Below, one piece after another: positions 26,715 to 35,736 of a DNA stretch of 50,676 nt. The position numbers and the translations under genes were made by a program. The stretch spans positions 1 to 50,676 of the forward strand of contig CADDZH010000027.1 in NCBI GenBank assembly GCA_902812455.1, written 5' to 3'. Numbering within the stretch: the stretch's first letter is position 1; every line of letters begins with the position of its first letter. The notes beneath the pieces were generated by a model. That model ran no database searches and was not told the DNA's origin. It saw only the letters and a program-made list of their open reading frames with translations. This DNA comes from Chloroflexota bacterium (GTDB taxonomy: Bacteria; Chloroflexota; Ktedonobacteria; Ktedonobacterales; Ktedonobacteraceae).

Positions 26715-26751
26715 TTACCGATCTTGGTCGTTAAATTTCATAAGCGGCCCC
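26715..26751 (+). repeat. 37-bp interspersed repeat D, copy 2
   Basis: Starts TTACCGATCTTGGTCG and continues TTAAATTTCAT to CGGCCCC. Near-identical to 4491-4527. It ends five bases before the stop of sdhB. Confidence 0.55.
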
Positions 26752-26756
26752 ATAGA

Positions 26757-27464
26757 CTATTCTGTTTTCGTATCGTTATAAATGATGGCGCGCTTCACCT
26801 GCTCGATCAGGTCGGTGACGGGGATACCGCGCGGGCAGGCGTCGCTGCAGTTGAAGATGGTGCGGCAGCGCCATACACCGTCGCGCTGGCCCAGGATGGC
26901 AAGCCGCTCTTCTGCTCCCTGGTCGCGGCTATCAAAGATGAAGCGGTGCGCGTTCACAATCGAGGCAGGGCCGACCCAGTCGGGATTGCCCCAGACTGAA
27001 GGGCAGGAGCCCGTGCAGGCCCCACAGAGGATGCACTTCGTACCCTCGTCATAGCGGGCGCGCTCTTCAGGGCTTTGCAGCCGTTCTGTGCCAGGCTCGG
27101 TATCATAGGTAATCAGGTAGGGCTTGATCGCCTTATACTTCTCGAAGAAAGGATCCATATCGACCACCAGGTCTTTGATGACAGGGAAACCCAGCATCGG
27201 CTCAATCGTCACCCTCTCACCCACGTCGCGGATGAGCACTTTACAGGCCAGGCGATTGCGTCCATTAATGCGCATGGCATCAGAGCCGCACATGCCGTGA
27301 GCGCACGAGCGGCGATATGTCAGCGAGCCATCCATCGTCCACTTAATCGTATTCAGCGCATCGAGCAGGCGATCAATGGGATCGGCTTCAACGCGATACT
27401 CGGCCCAGTAGGGCTTTTTGTCCTTCTCCGGGTCGAAGCGCTTGATACGCATCAAAAGATTCAT
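26757..27464 (-). CDS. sdhB: Succinate dehydrogenase iron-sulfur subunit
   Basis: 235 residues, the electron-transfer subunit of complex II. The [2Fe-2S] ligands are in the RRSCAHGMCGSDAM region plus RLAC. The [4Fe-4S] ligands are in CILCGACTGSCP. The [3Fe-4S] ligands are in CRTIFNCSDACPRG. Order and spacing are as in the family. It is the last gene of sdhCDAB, 15 bp behind sdhA. The quinone-site Trp/His region (SVWGNPDWVGPASIVNAHRF) is present. Confidence 0.96.
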   Translation of the reverse strand: MNLLMRIKRFDPEKDKKPYWAEYRVEADPIDRLLDALNTIKWTMDGSLTYRRSCAHGMCGSDAMRINGRNRLACKVLIRDVGERVTIEPMLGFPVIKDLVVDMDPFFEKYKAIKPYLITYDTEPGTERLQSPEERARYDEGTKCILCGACTGSCPSVWGNPDWVGPASIVNAHRFIFDSRDQGAEERLAILGQRDGVWRCRTIFNCSDACPRGIPVTDLIEQVKRAIIYNDTKTE

Positions 27465-27479
27465 TGATTTCTCCTACTT

Positions 27480-29216
27480 CTAGTACTTGCGCTCTTTGGG
27501 CTTGAATATGGGATCGTCGATAAGAATGACATCCTTGTATTCCAGCCGCACGTCATGGGCCTTCGCTCCCTTGTATGCCAGCGTGTGCTTGAGCCAGTTC
27601 ACGTCGTCACGATTGGGATAGTCAAGGCGATAATGCGCGCCACGGCTCTCGGTGCGCGCAAGGGCGCCGTGGATGGTGGCCTCTGCGCAATCGAGCAGGA
27701 AGCCGAGTTCGATAGCCTCGACCAGTTCTGTATTGAAGGTCTTGCCTTTGTCCTGTAACTGCACACGCTGGTAAGCTTCCTGCAGGCCGTCCAGGGTGTC
27801 GAGGGTATGGCGCAAGCTGCGCTCGCTGCGTTCCACAAAGACTTTGTCCTGCATCTCGTTCTGAAGAGCAGAGCGAATGCGGGCCGCGGATTGCCCGCCG
27901 GTTGAGGTATAGAGATGATCGACCAGCTCGCGAGCAAAGGCTTCGGGCTCGGGCGGCAGGGGCACATGATCGTTCTCGACAACAAACTTTGCTATACTCT
28001 TGCCGGCGCGTCGCCCGAAGACGATCAGGTCTACCAGCGAGTTGGTGCCGAGTCGATTGGCGCCATGCACGGAGACGCAGGCGACTTCACCTGCCGCGTA
28101 GAAGCCGGGCATAGGCGTCCATTGCGGGTCAATAACGACGCGGCCATCGGTATCTGTTGGGATGCCGCCCATGGCATAATGGGCAGTGGGCTGGATTGGT
28201 ACCGGCTCGGTAAGCGGCTCGACGCCGAGGTAGTTACGGGCAAAATCGGTGACGTCCGGCAACTTCTCTTCAATGACTTTGGGGCCTAAGTGCCGCAGAT
28301 CGAGGAAGACATAGTCTTTGCCGTCTACGCCGCGGCCCTCCTCGATCTCCTTCAGGATGCAGCGGGAGACGATATCGCGCGGGGCAAGGTCCTTGAGGGT
28401 AGGCATATAGCGTTCCATGAAGTATTCGCCCTTGCCGTTGAGCAGCTTCCCGCCTTCGCCGCGCGCCGCCTCGCTGAGTAGCACGCCTATTTTGTAGAGG
28501 CCTGTGGGGTGGAACTGGTACATTTCCATGTCTTCGAGCGGGATGCCCCGGCGATAAGCAATGGCCATACCATCACCCATGCAGGCAAAGGCGTTGCTGG
28601 TGACTTTCCAGGCGCGACCATAGCCACCGGTGGCAAAGAGGACGGCTTTAGCATGGAAGGTGTGAATCTCGCCTGAGCGTATCTCCATGGCCACGACTCC
28701 GCAAACCCGCCCTTCATTGATCAGCAAGTCGAGGACGAGGTATTCATTGAAGAAGCGTACCTGGTTCTTGATGGAGTTCTGGTACATGGTCTGGAGCAAC
28801 ATATGCCCGGTGCGGTCGGCGGCATAGCAGGAGCGGCGCACGGGAGCCTCGCCATAGTTGCGGGTGTGGCCGCCAAAGCGGCGCTGGTCGATACGCCCGT
28901 CCACAGTGCGGTTGAAGGGGAGGCCGCGATGCTCTAATTCGTAGACGGCATCGATGGCTTCGCGAGCCAGGATTTCTGCTGCAGGCTGGTCTACGAGATA
29001 GTCACCGCCCTTGACGGTATCATACATGTGCCATTTCCAGTGGTCTTCTTCCAGGTTACCCAGCGCGGCAGCCACGCCTCCCTGGGCGGCACCGGTGTGC
29101 GAACGAGTGGGATATACTTTGCTCAGCACAGCGACACTGGCGTTGGGAAGCTGCATAGCAGCCATTAAGCCAGCGCCTCCAGCGCCAACAATGACGGCAT
29201 CAAACTTATAGTACAT
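27480..29216 (-). CDS. sdhA: Succinate dehydrogenase flavoprotein subunit
   Basis: 578 residues. The FAD-binding VGAGGAGLMAAMQL is at the N-terminus. The covalent FAD histidine lies in RSHTGAAQGGVAAALGN. Catalytic and substrate segments include MYQFHPTGLY, GEGGKLLNGKGEYFM and the conserved HYAMGGI. It oxidises succinate to fumarate in the cytoplasm and passes electrons to SdhB. It sits in the operon between sdhD (15 bp upstream) and sdhB (15 bp downstream). Succinate made by isocitrate lyase in this window could feed it. Confidence 0.97.
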   Translation of the reverse strand: MYYKFDAVIVGAGGAGLMAAMQLPNASVAVLSKVYPTRSHTGAAQGGVAAALGNLEEDHWKWHMYDTVKGGDYLVDQPAAEILAREAIDAVYELEHRGLPFNRTVDGRIDQRRFGGHTRNYGEAPVRRSCYAADRTGHMLLQTMYQNSIKNQVRFFNEYLVLDLLINEGRVCGVVAMEIRSGEIHTFHAKAVLFATGGYGRAWKVTSNAFACMGDGMAIAYRRGIPLEDMEMYQFHPTGLYKIGVLLSEAARGEGGKLLNGKGEYFMERYMPTLKDLAPRDIVSRCILKEIEEGRGVDGKDYVFLDLRHLGPKVIEEKLPDVTDFARNYLGVEPLTEPVPIQPTAHYAMGGIPTDTDGRVVIDPQWTPMPGFYAAGEVACVSVHGANRLGTNSLVDLIVFGRRAGKSIAKFVVENDHVPLPPEPEAFARELVDHLYTSTGGQSAARIRSALQNEMQDKVFVERSERSLRHTLDTLDGLQEAYQRVQLQDKGKTFNTELVEAIELGFLLDCAEATIHGALARTESRGAHYRLDYPNRDDVNWLKHTLAYKGAKAHDVRLEYKDVILIDDPIFKPKERKY

Positions 29217-29231
29217 AGGGTTTCCTCGCTC

Positions 29232-29642
29232 TCAATGAGGCAGACAAGCTGCACCAAGATTTCCCGAAGCGCTAAAGGTGATCAAGGTAATCGTGCCCAG
29301 CATAAAAAAGGCCAGCGTTAACACTCCCGCGGTCGATAGCAGTACAAGACGCATGCCGCGACCACGTACATAGTCGTCAATGACGATGCGCAAACCATTC
29401 ATACCGTGCAGGAGCGCCAGGGTCAATAAGAGCCAGTCGAACAGCCTCCATAAGGGATTACTGTAACGCAAAGCCACAAACTGATATGTTGTACATGCCA
29501 CATCAGTTGTTACATGCATAATAATCAGATGGATGATCACCAGGAAAATCAATACAACACCAGATACACGGAAAAAATACCAGGAGAAGGTTTCAAAGCC
29601 TCCACCCGCAGGTTTACTGCCAAATCCAGTCGAAATACGCAT
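29232..29642 (-). CDS. sdhD: Succinate dehydrogenase membrane anchor subunit
   Basis: 136 residues with three transmembrane helices (about 22-45, 67-85, 102-125). Histidines in the first and second helices (IIHLIIMHV; LALLHGMNGLRIVIDDY) are the expected heme b and quinone-site region of the SdhC/D family. It lies second in the operon, 23 bp after sdhC. Assignment as the hydrophobic anchor rests on position and the HGxNGLR-VxxDY pattern. Confidence 0.88.
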   Translation of the reverse strand: MRISTGFGSKPAGGGFETFSWYFFRVSGVVLIFLVIIHLIIMHVTTDVACTTYQFVALRYSNPLWRLFDWLLLTLALLHGMNGLRIVIDDYVRGRGMRLVLLSTAGVLTLAFFMLGTITLITFSASGNLGAACLPH

Positions 29643-29665
29643 TCCTTTACTTTCTCCTCTTCAGG

Positions 29666-30043
29666 TTACTTCGCTATGGTCGTTGCATGCGGGTGCAGGA
29701 ACACCGGAGCAAGAATAAAATAGGCGATGGGCACGAAGCCACCGATGGTCAGCACCAGGGCAATCACGAACATTGCCAACTGGTAGCGAACTCCTTTGCG
29801 CCAGAAATCTATGACCATAATACGCACCCCATTGAAGGCATGCAACAAAACGGCGCCTATTAAGAAAAGGGAGAGGATGCGCACAATTACGCTATCAAAG
29901 AGCGCAATGCCCTCATCGTAGACGTGGGGGCCAAATCCTAGCAAGGAGACATCCACGATATGGATAAGAAGGAAAAGCAAAACTCCAAGTCCTGTGATGC
30001 GATGAAGCAGCCAGGACAACATCCCCGATTGACCTCTATACAT
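29666..30043 (-). CDS. sdhC: Succinate dehydrogenase cytochrome b556 subunit
   Basis: 125 residues, three transmembrane helices. The SdhC signature SWLLHRITGLGVLL is at residues 9-22, and a second helix has LLHAFNGVRIMVID with a likely heme-ligand His. The open frame extends to 30295 through repeat sequence, but the ATG at 30043 has TGAGGAA upstream and gives the normal length and start. First gene of sdhCDAB, so the operon promoter should lie at 30044-30300. Confidence 0.9.
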   Translation of the reverse strand: MYRGQSGMLSWLLHRITGLGVLLFLLIHIVDVSLLGFGPHVYDEGIALFDSVIVRILSLFLIGAVLLHAFNGVRIMVIDFWRKGVRYQLAMFVIALVLTIGGFVPIAYFILAPVFLHPHATTIAK

Positions 30044-30595
30044 ACGTTCCTCAATTTCTACGGCGGGAGCCTGGAGAGACGAGGCAAAATAGGGAACGAA
30101 TAGATTCAGTTCAGAGGCCTCTTCGCTCTTGCCCTCGCCCTGAGGGTAGCCACGAGGGATACCCAAACTCCAACAAACGAACAGGCGAAAAAGCGCGTGA
30201 CGTTGTATGCCTATTATACAGCAGGGCAGAGTGTAGCGCAACGTAGCTATAGGGGCGACGTAAGCAGGGCGGGGGCAAGCCGCCGCCCCTACCATGGTAC
30301 GGCTGCACAGGCTGATCTGTGTATGGGAGGGGCGATTCTTGCGGTCGCCCTATGGCCTGCGATCCTGATGGTTACCGCCCTCACTACTTTCATGCCCTGC
30401 TTGTGAGGCACGCTGGTTGCCGCCGGGAGATCTCGCTGTGCTGTGTTGAACCTGTCTTACAATGATGCGTATCATTAGGGGTGAGGCTCTCGATATAGGT
30501 GGTACAATAATACATACCATCCGTAATCAATCTGACATACAGGTCATGGACAAGTTCTTTTGAACTGGTTTATCTATCCATTTGGAGCCTGAATC
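30044..30595. other. Intergenic region with a palindrome and a GC-rich repeat
   Basis: 30241-30300 holds a GC-rich repeat with complementary ends (TATAGGGGCGACGTAAG / CGCCGCCCCTACC). 30461-30476 is the inverted repeat AATGAT-GCGT-ATCATT. A TACAAT-like -10 at about 30508 may serve the 30596 gene. No gene is supported. Confidence 0.45.
30461..30476. promoter_or_regulatory. AATGAT-N4-ATCATT inverted repeat
   Basis: A 6-bp inverted repeat resembling half of a Fur-type box, in the region between the sdhC start (about 420 bp away) and the 30596 gene (120 bp away). An operator role is speculative. Confidence 0.25.
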
Positions 30596-30979
30596 ATGCC
30601 GACATTTGCCGAACTATACGCGCCATTGCTGAAAAGCGATGTGTTTACCATAAAAGCCAGAGAAAATCTAGACCAGGGAGCCGATGGCCTGACCTATGCG
30701 CTGGCCTATGCAGAGCAGGGGAAGCCAGATTTTACCCTGGCATACCTGCTCTTGATCGAGCTTTCAGACGAGGAGAAACGAGAAATCCTGGCGGTCTCTT
30801 TTGAGCAGCGAGCGAAGATCTCTGAGGAGAAGGCAGAGCAGTTTGACCAGCAATTTCACCGGCCATTCCCGCTCATTAAGCTTGAGGCCCAGAAGGATCG
30901 TTTAGCGGCACAGCAGGTGCGCCAGGGACGGCGCGTGCGCCGCGACGGTGGGGGCATCAAGATGCTCAATCTTAACTAG
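30596..30979 (+). CDS. Unknown small soluble protein
   Basis: 127 residues, no signal peptide or membrane segment, family not recognised. The first two thirds look helical (LTYALAYAEQGKPDFTLAYLLLIELSDEEKREILAVSFEQRAKI), with TPR-like hydrophobic spacing. The C-terminus is strongly basic (RQGRRVRRDGGG), which could bind nucleic acid. TTGGAGCC about six bases upstream supports the ATG. It converges with the DUF2442 gene, 8 bp away. Function unknown. Confidence 0.6.
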   Translation: MPTFAELYAPLLKSDVFTIKARENLDQGADGLTYALAYAEQGKPDFTLAYLLLIELSDEEKREILAVSFEQRAKISEEKAEQFDQQFHRPFPLIKLEAQKDRLAAQQVRQGRRVRRDGGGIKMLNLN

Positions 30980-30987
30980 CTACTGAC

Positions 30988-31278
30988 TTACAATGACTTG
31001 CTTGCGGGATCGCTCGCCTCAGGCGCAACGGCCCACGCTGGCGGAAGACCGAGATAGAGCACATCAGGGTCGATATCGGCCCCATTTGGCCATACAATGG
31101 TGCCACCTTCGACTCGCATAGAGTGAAACAGCGCGGTATCATTCCTTATCTGCTCAAAAATAGGCCCGCGAAGATACGGTTCCAGGTTGATCTCTCGCCG
31201 AGAGCCATCTGTAAAAAGAACATCAACCCTGAATCTGTCCAAAGGCTTAACAGCCTTGACCCGTACTAGCTGTGGCAT
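30988..31278 (-). CDS. DUF2442 domain protein
   Basis: 96 residues matching the DUF2442 pattern: VKPLDRFRVDVLFTDGSRREINLEPYL, IFEQIRNDTALFHSMRVEGGTIVWPNGADIDPDVLYLG. These small proteins commonly sit beside a DUF4160 gene, as here (14-bp gap, same strand), and are suspected toxin-antitoxin-like or regulatory partners. Biochemistry is unknown. It has a Pro/Ala/Ser-rich tail. Confidence 0.82.
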   Translation of the reverse strand: MPQLVRVKAVKPLDRFRVDVLFTDGSRREINLEPYLRGPIFEQIRNDTALFHSMRVEGGTIVWPNGADIDPDVLYLGLPPAWAVAPEASDPASKSL

Positions 31279-31292
31279 TCAACACCTCACTG

Positions 31293-31553
31293 TTATTCTA
31301 AAGGAGCTATTGGATTGAGCGTTACCATTTGCCTGGCAAGCTCCCAATTCCTCATAAGCTCATCAGTATGCAGTTTAGCCCATTGACGAACTAGCTTTAA
31401 CTTTGCCAATGGGAGCGCCCCTCTATCAACAGCTAGCGTGTTGATGGCAATGATTGCTTCATACTGACCGTATATAGCATGAAAGTGAGGAGGCATATGA
31501 TCATTATAATACATATAAATGGAAATACCGTCAAAACTGCAGATGCATGGCAT
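31293..31553 (-). CDS. DUF4160 domain protein
   Basis: 86 residues beginning MPCICSFDGISIYMYYNDH, then PPHFHAIYGQYEAII, LPLAKLKLVRQWAKLH and ELMRNWELA, the DUF4160 signature with the PPHFHA box. The frame extends to 31592, but the ATG at 31553 has GGGGAA upstream and starts at the conserved motif. It is the upstream partner of the DUF2442 gene. The pair probably acts together; a toxin-antitoxin role is only suspected. Confidence 0.82.
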   Translation of the reverse strand: MPCICSFDGISIYMYYNDHMPPHFHAIYGQYEAIIAINTLAVDRGALPLAKLKLVRQWAKLHTDELMRNWELARQMVTLNPIAPLE

Positions 31554-31617
31554 AACAATTCCCCGCCAAATGTTGTGTTGCCAGTATAGCACAGCAGATC
31601 AACGGGGGATAGCCTCT

Positions 31618-34600
31618 TTACTCCTCCTCGTCTTCAGCCATCTCAGGGGCTTCCATCTCGTCGAGCGGCTCGGCTTCTGGGGCTTGTTCGGCCACAAGCT
31701 CATCGCCGTTTTGCGTCTCTGCTTCCATCTTTTTGCCGTTAGTTGTGGCTACGGCCACAACGGTGTCGCCTCCGGCAAGATTCATCATGCGCCGGCCCTG
31801 GATAGCGCGCCCACCCCTGATAATATTGTCCACATCCATACGAATGACCACGCCACCCGCTGAGATGATCATCAGATCGTTATCGTTTTCGTTAATGACA
31901 CGCGCTGCTGCGACAGGCCCCGTTTTCTCGTTGACCTTCAGCGTGATGACTCCGCCTCCGCCACGACCTTGCACCGGATATTCATCAATTGGGGTGCATT
32001 TGCCATAGCCATGCTCGGTGACGACCAGCAGTTCACTATCCTTTGGTGTCAGGTTGAGCGAAACGACGTGGTCGCCTTCGCTCAAACGAATACCGCGCAC
32101 TCCACCGCTCATACGCGAAGCAGCACGTAGCTCCTCTACCGGGAAGCGGATAGCTTTGCCGTAAGCAGTAATCAGTAACACATCGTCGTTGGCACGCGCT
32201 AGCTTCGCGCCGATCAGCTCATCGTCAGCCTCTAAATCCATCGCAATGAGACCGGCGCGGCGCACCACCTCGAACTCCTCCATCACAGTCTTCTTGACCT
32301 CGCCCTTTTTCGTGCCGACGATCATGAAATCGCGACTGACGCCCTTTGGCACGCCCACCACAGCCGTGATCCGTTCTTTTTGATCGATAGCGATCAGGTT
32401 GATGAGGTGTTCTCCCCTGGCTGTGCGGTTCGCGTCGGGAAGCTCGTAGACTCTCAACTGGAAGACACGACCGCGATCGGTGAAGAAGAGCAGGTTGTCG
32501 TGGCAATGAACGACCAGCAGGTGACGCACTGCATCATCTTCACGAGTCGCCATGCCCGTAACGCCTCTGCCTCCCCTACGCTGGGCGCGGTAGGTGCTGG
32601 AAGGAAGCCGTTTGATATAGCCTTTCTCTGTCAGCGTCACCACGACTTCTTCATTGGGAATAAGGTCTTCCTCTTTGAACTCAATGGCTTCAGCTTCTCT
32701 GATATCTGTGCGGCGTTCATCGCCGTATTTCTCTTGCAGTTCTTTCAAGTCTTCTTTGATCAGCTTGCGAATCTCGTTGATATCGGCAAGCAGCATCTGA
32801 TAGTACTTGATGTTTTTCAGAACCTCCCGGAACTCTTCCTCTACCTTGCTGCGCTCCAGAGCAGAAAGGCGAGCCAGGCGCATGTCCAGGATGGCTTTGG
32901 CCTGGGCCTCTGAAAAGCCGAACTGCTGCTGGAGTTTGAGATTGAGTTCGGTTTCGGTGGCCTGCGATTGACGGATCAGGATGATGATGGCATCGATGTT
33001 ATCAAGAGCCTTGATCAAGCCTTCCAGGATATGCTTGCGAGCCTCGGCCCTGGCAAGCTCAAAGCGCGTGCGGCGCGTGATGACCTGCTCGCGATGGCTG
33101 ACATAGTGCTGCAAGAAGGCCTTCAGCGTCAACGTGCGCGGTTGCTGATCAACCAGGGCCAGCATATTGGCATTGAAGGCGCTCTGCATAGCCGTGTATT
33201 TGAAGAGGGAGTTGAGCACGCTGTTGGGATTGGCGTCGCGCTTAAGTTCTATGACCATGCGCATGCCCCGGCGGTCAGACTCGTCGCGCACCTCCGCGAT
33301 ACCATCGATTTTCCTGTCGCGGGCAAGCTCGGCGATCTTCTTTACCAGGTCTGCCTTATTAATCATGTAGGGCAATTCGGTGACAATGATGCTGGTGCGG
33401 CCCCGCTCGGCCTCCTCAAAGTGGGTGCGGGCACGAACAACGATGCGTCCACGTCCATTGGCATACATATTGCGAATGCCCTCACGGCCCTGGATGATGC
33501 CGCCGGTGGGGAAATCGGGGCCGCGCACGATGCGTGAGAGTTCTTCTGTGGTTGCTTCAGGATTATCGATCAGGTAGATGATGCCGTTGCACACCTCGTT
33601 GAGATTGTGCGGCGGGATGTTGGTGGCCATGCCGACGGCGATACCGGTAGAGCCATTGAGCAGCAGGTTGGGCAGGCGAGCAGGCAGGACGACCGGCTCT
33701 TTTGTCTGATTGTCGTAATTGGGCTTAAAATCGACGGTATCCTTGTCGATATCGCGCAGCAACTCATCGGCAATAGCGGCCATTTTGGCCTCGGTATTAT
33801 GATTCACAAAGCCGTTTGCCACAAACGAGTGACACTCGCTATCCACTCGCAGGGAGTAGACCGGCTGCTCACCGGCATATTCGATGCTTTCGATCCGCTC
33901 AAAAAGATAATGCTGGCGAGCCAGATTCTCGATTTCGGTGACGGCCACTGGTGGTAGCACCTGAGCGAGCCGGGGCAGCGTTGCGACCAGGCGGTCTGAA
34001 CGATCAAAGTTGTGTTTGGATAACCACTCACGCTGGCCACGAATAGCATATGTTCTGACATACGCGGCCAGATAGGGAATAAAATCGGTGCGTGACAACG
34101 CCTTGCCAGTGTGCAGTTGAAGGACTGCTGCCAGCGCTTCGTTCTTCACCTGCGAGGTAAAGCCAATCTCGCGCGAGAACAGGAGCAGATTATCGTAGCC
34201 AGAAATCAGGAGGCGATGCATCTGCCGGGTTCGATCCTCATTCAATGACGCCACAATGCCAAAACGCAACAAAAGCGTCTGAACCTGGCGCAGCATGAGG
34301 CGGTTACTGGCCGTCAGATTAATCCGTAGCAGGTTGCGGCCAGATTTTTCGACCGCGCCATCGCCTTCAAACAGTCCTCGCAAGAAAGCGGCAGCCACAT
34401 GGCGGGGTGAGCGCAGGATGATCTCTGGTATCTGCCTTTGTGCCGAGCGCCCTGATAATCCCAGAGCCTTGATGAACGCGATGGCGTGTTGACTTACCAC
34501 CTGGATTTGCAGGAACGGTTTCTTGCCATAGCCAGCAGGTTTCCTTTCAAAGATATGCAAGCGACATGTTGGGAAGACGCGCTGCCAGGACTGGATAAAG

Positions 34601-35475
34601 TGCTCGGCAAAGTCGCCGGGAGTATTGGTAAACTCAATGACCTGATCGCGAAACGTTCCTTCGGCCAGCAGTGCTCCCAGGAGGAAAGCGAGATGCTCGT
34701 CCAGCGTCTCTGGAAGTGTGTGCTGCTTTGCGCGAGATTTTTGGAGTGTGGAAGGATAGAACGGGTGCAGGTCAACGGGCTGCTCCGGCCACAGATTGGT
34801 GCTTCGATCCAGGACGACATAGTCGCCAACAGCTAACTGGGCAATCGTTTTCCAGGTGAGCGTGATGCGCCCATCAGAAGCATGAGGCACCGCCACCAGC
34901 AGGGGATGGTTTGCCGTGCCTGTGACCTCGTATCCCCGCTGTGTCCGCACACGCCATGTTGGGAATGCGCCGCAATCCCACCACTTACTGGCCGTATTGG
35001 TTCGCCCATCTTTTGACAGGACATGCACAGAAACGTCTTCGATACCCGGTTGCGAGATCTGGTTGATCGGTATCAACCCGTTGCCAGTAATAACGAGCGT
35101 ATCTCCTGTGACGCAGTAGCGCATGGCGGCTGGTGGGTCGTCGTCCTGCGAGCCAAAGTTCCCCTGACCTAAGACCAGGGGATAGCGCATTGACCAGGGC
35201 TGGGCCATGCGCACCAGCGAATCGTACACGGCTACATCGCCATGGGGGTGATAATTCTTCAAGACTTCACCGACTACACCGGCGCTCTTGCGGAATTGCT
35301 TTGTCGATTGCAACCCCATTTGATCCATGGCATAGAGAACGCGGCGATGCACCGGCTTCAGCCCATCACGTACATCGGGAAGCGCGCGGCTGACAATGAC
35401 GCTCATGGAATAGTCCAGGTAAGCGCCGGTCATTTGCTCTACAATACTAACCATCTTAATATTGCCAGGTTCCAT
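31618..35475 (-). CDS. gyrA: DNA gyrase subunit A precursor containing an intein
   Basis: 1285 residues. After removal of a 440-residue intein (121-560) the spliced protein is 845 residues, a normal GyrA. The N-extein has [29 protein letters not shown] and ends AAMRY, with Tyr120 the DNA-cleaving tyrosine. The C-extein resumes [23 protein letters not shown]. The C-terminal beta-pinwheel repeats ([16 protein letters not shown] GyrA-box) and an acidic tail ([11 protein letters not shown]) follow. Without splicing the active site would be broken. GAGGAC precedes the ATG by nine bases, the interval being a DnaA-box sequence. gyrB is not adjacent. Confidence 0.97.
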   Translation of the reverse strand: MEPGNIKMVSIVEQMTGAYLDYSMSVIVSRALPDVRDGLKPVHRRVLYAMDQMGLQSTKQFRKSAGVVGEVLKNYHPHGDVAVYDSLVRMAQPWSMRYPLVLGQGNFGSQDDDPPAAMRYCVTGDTLVITGNGLIPINQISQPGIEDVSVHVLSKDGRTNTASKWWDCGAFPTWRVRTQRGYEVTGTANHPLLVAVPHASDGRITLTWKTIAQLAVGDYVVLDRSTNLWPEQPVDLHPFYPSTLQKSRAKQHTLPETLDEHLAFLLGALLAEGTFRDQVIEFTNTPGDFAEHFIQSWQRVFPTCRLHIFERKPAGYGKKPFLQIQVVSQHAIAFIKALGLSGRSAQRQIPEIILRSPRHVAAAFLRGLFEGDGAVEKSGRNLLRINLTASNRLMLRQVQTLLLRFGIVASLNEDRTRQMHRLLISGYDNLLLFSREIGFTSQVKNEALAAVLQLHTGKALSRTDFIPYLAAYVRTYAIRGQREWLSKHNFDRSDRLVATLPRLAQVLPPVAVTEIENLARQHYLFERIESIEYAGEQPVYSLRVDSECHSFVANGFVNHNTEAKMAAIADELLRDIDKDTVDFKPNYDNQTKEPVVLPARLPNLLLNGSTGIAVGMATNIPPHNLNEVCNGIIYLIDNPEATTEELSRIVRGPDFPTGGIIQGREGIRNMYANGRGRIVVRARTHFEEAERGRTSIIVTELPYMINKADLVKKIAELARDRKIDGIAEVRDESDRRGMRMVIELKRDANPNSVLNSLFKYTAMQSAFNANMLALVDQQPRTLTLKAFLQHYVSHREQVITRRTRFELARAEARKHILEGLIKALDNIDAIIILIRQSQATETELNLKLQQQFGFSEAQAKAILDMRLARLSALERSKVEEEFREVLKNIKYYQMLLADINEIRKLIKEDLKELQEKYGDERRTDIREAEAIEFKEEDLIPNEEVVVTLTEKGYIKRLPSSTYRAQRRGGRGVTGMATREDDAVRHLLVVHCHDNLLFFTDRGRVFQLRVYELPDANRTARGEHLINLIAIDQKERITAVVGVPKGVSRDFMIVGTKKGEVKKTVMEEFEVVRRAGLIAMDLEADDELIGAKLARANDDVLLITAYGKAIRFPVEELRAASRMSGGVRGIRLSEGDHVVSLNLTPKDSELLVVTEHGYGKCTPIDEYPVQGRGGGGVITLKVNEKTGPVAAARVINENDNDLMIISAGGVVIRMDVDNIIRGGRAIQGRRMMNLAGGDTVVAVATTNGKKMEAETQNGDELVAEQAPEAEPLDEMEAPEMAEDEEE
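33796..35115 (-). mobile_element. GyrA intein with LAGLIDADG homing endonuclease
   Basis: Residues 121-560 of the gyrA product, 440 residues. Block A is CVTGDTLV with Cys1 as splicing nucleophile. Block B is GTANHP. Two LAGLIDADG-type motifs are [10 protein letters not shown] (acid Glu272) and [12 protein letters not shown] (acid Asp372); both acidic catalytic residues remain, so the endonuclease may be active. The C-terminus is block [24 protein letters not shown], ending His-Asn, followed by Thr+1. The insertion point (after the catalytic Tyr, before T-E-A) equals the gyrA insertion site known from mycobacterial GyrA inteins. Confidence 0.95.
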
Positions 35476-35484
35476 TGTGGATAA
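35476..35484 (-). promoter_or_regulatory. Perfect DnaA-box sequence at the gyrA start
   Basis: TTATCCACA on the minus strand, immediately before the gyrA ATG and after its GAGGAC ribosome-binding site. It matches the DnaA-box consensus exactly. A single box can occur by chance. Confidence 0.3.
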
Positions 35485-35590
35485 GTCCTCTTAAACAAAA
35501 AATGAACATGAGACAAAGCTCATGGCGCTAGTAGCTGAAAATAGTGGTGAGGCGGAGAGTTTTTCAGGAAGCTCGACCTGCTACTCATAT

Positions 35591-35599
35591 ATTATAGCA
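35591..35599 (-). promoter_or_regulatory. Extended -10 promoter element for gyrA
   Basis: On the minus strand TGCTATAAT (TGn plus TATAAT), about 115 bases upstream of the gyrA ATG. No good -35 is seen, as is typical for extended -10 promoters. Confidence 0.4.
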
Positions 35600-35660
35600 T
35601 ATTTGAAGGCTGATCGCCTTTTTTCTGGCCTGAAAGGCCTTCGTTCACCAACCTCTATGA

Positions 35661-35690
35661 TTCAATAAAAACCTGTGGTATTATTGAATA
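35661..35690 (+). promoter_or_regulatory. Inverted repeat overlapping the promoter of the bPH2 gene
   Basis: ATTCAATAA and TTATTGAAT form a perfect 9-bp inverted repeat with a 12-base spacer. The spacer and right arm contain TATTAT, a possible -10, about 50 bases upstream of the 35737 ATG. Looks like an operator. Confidence 0.35.
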
Positions 35691-35736
35691 AGAGCGGAAT
35701 TTCGGGAGAGTCTGGTGAAATGAGCGAGGTTACAAG

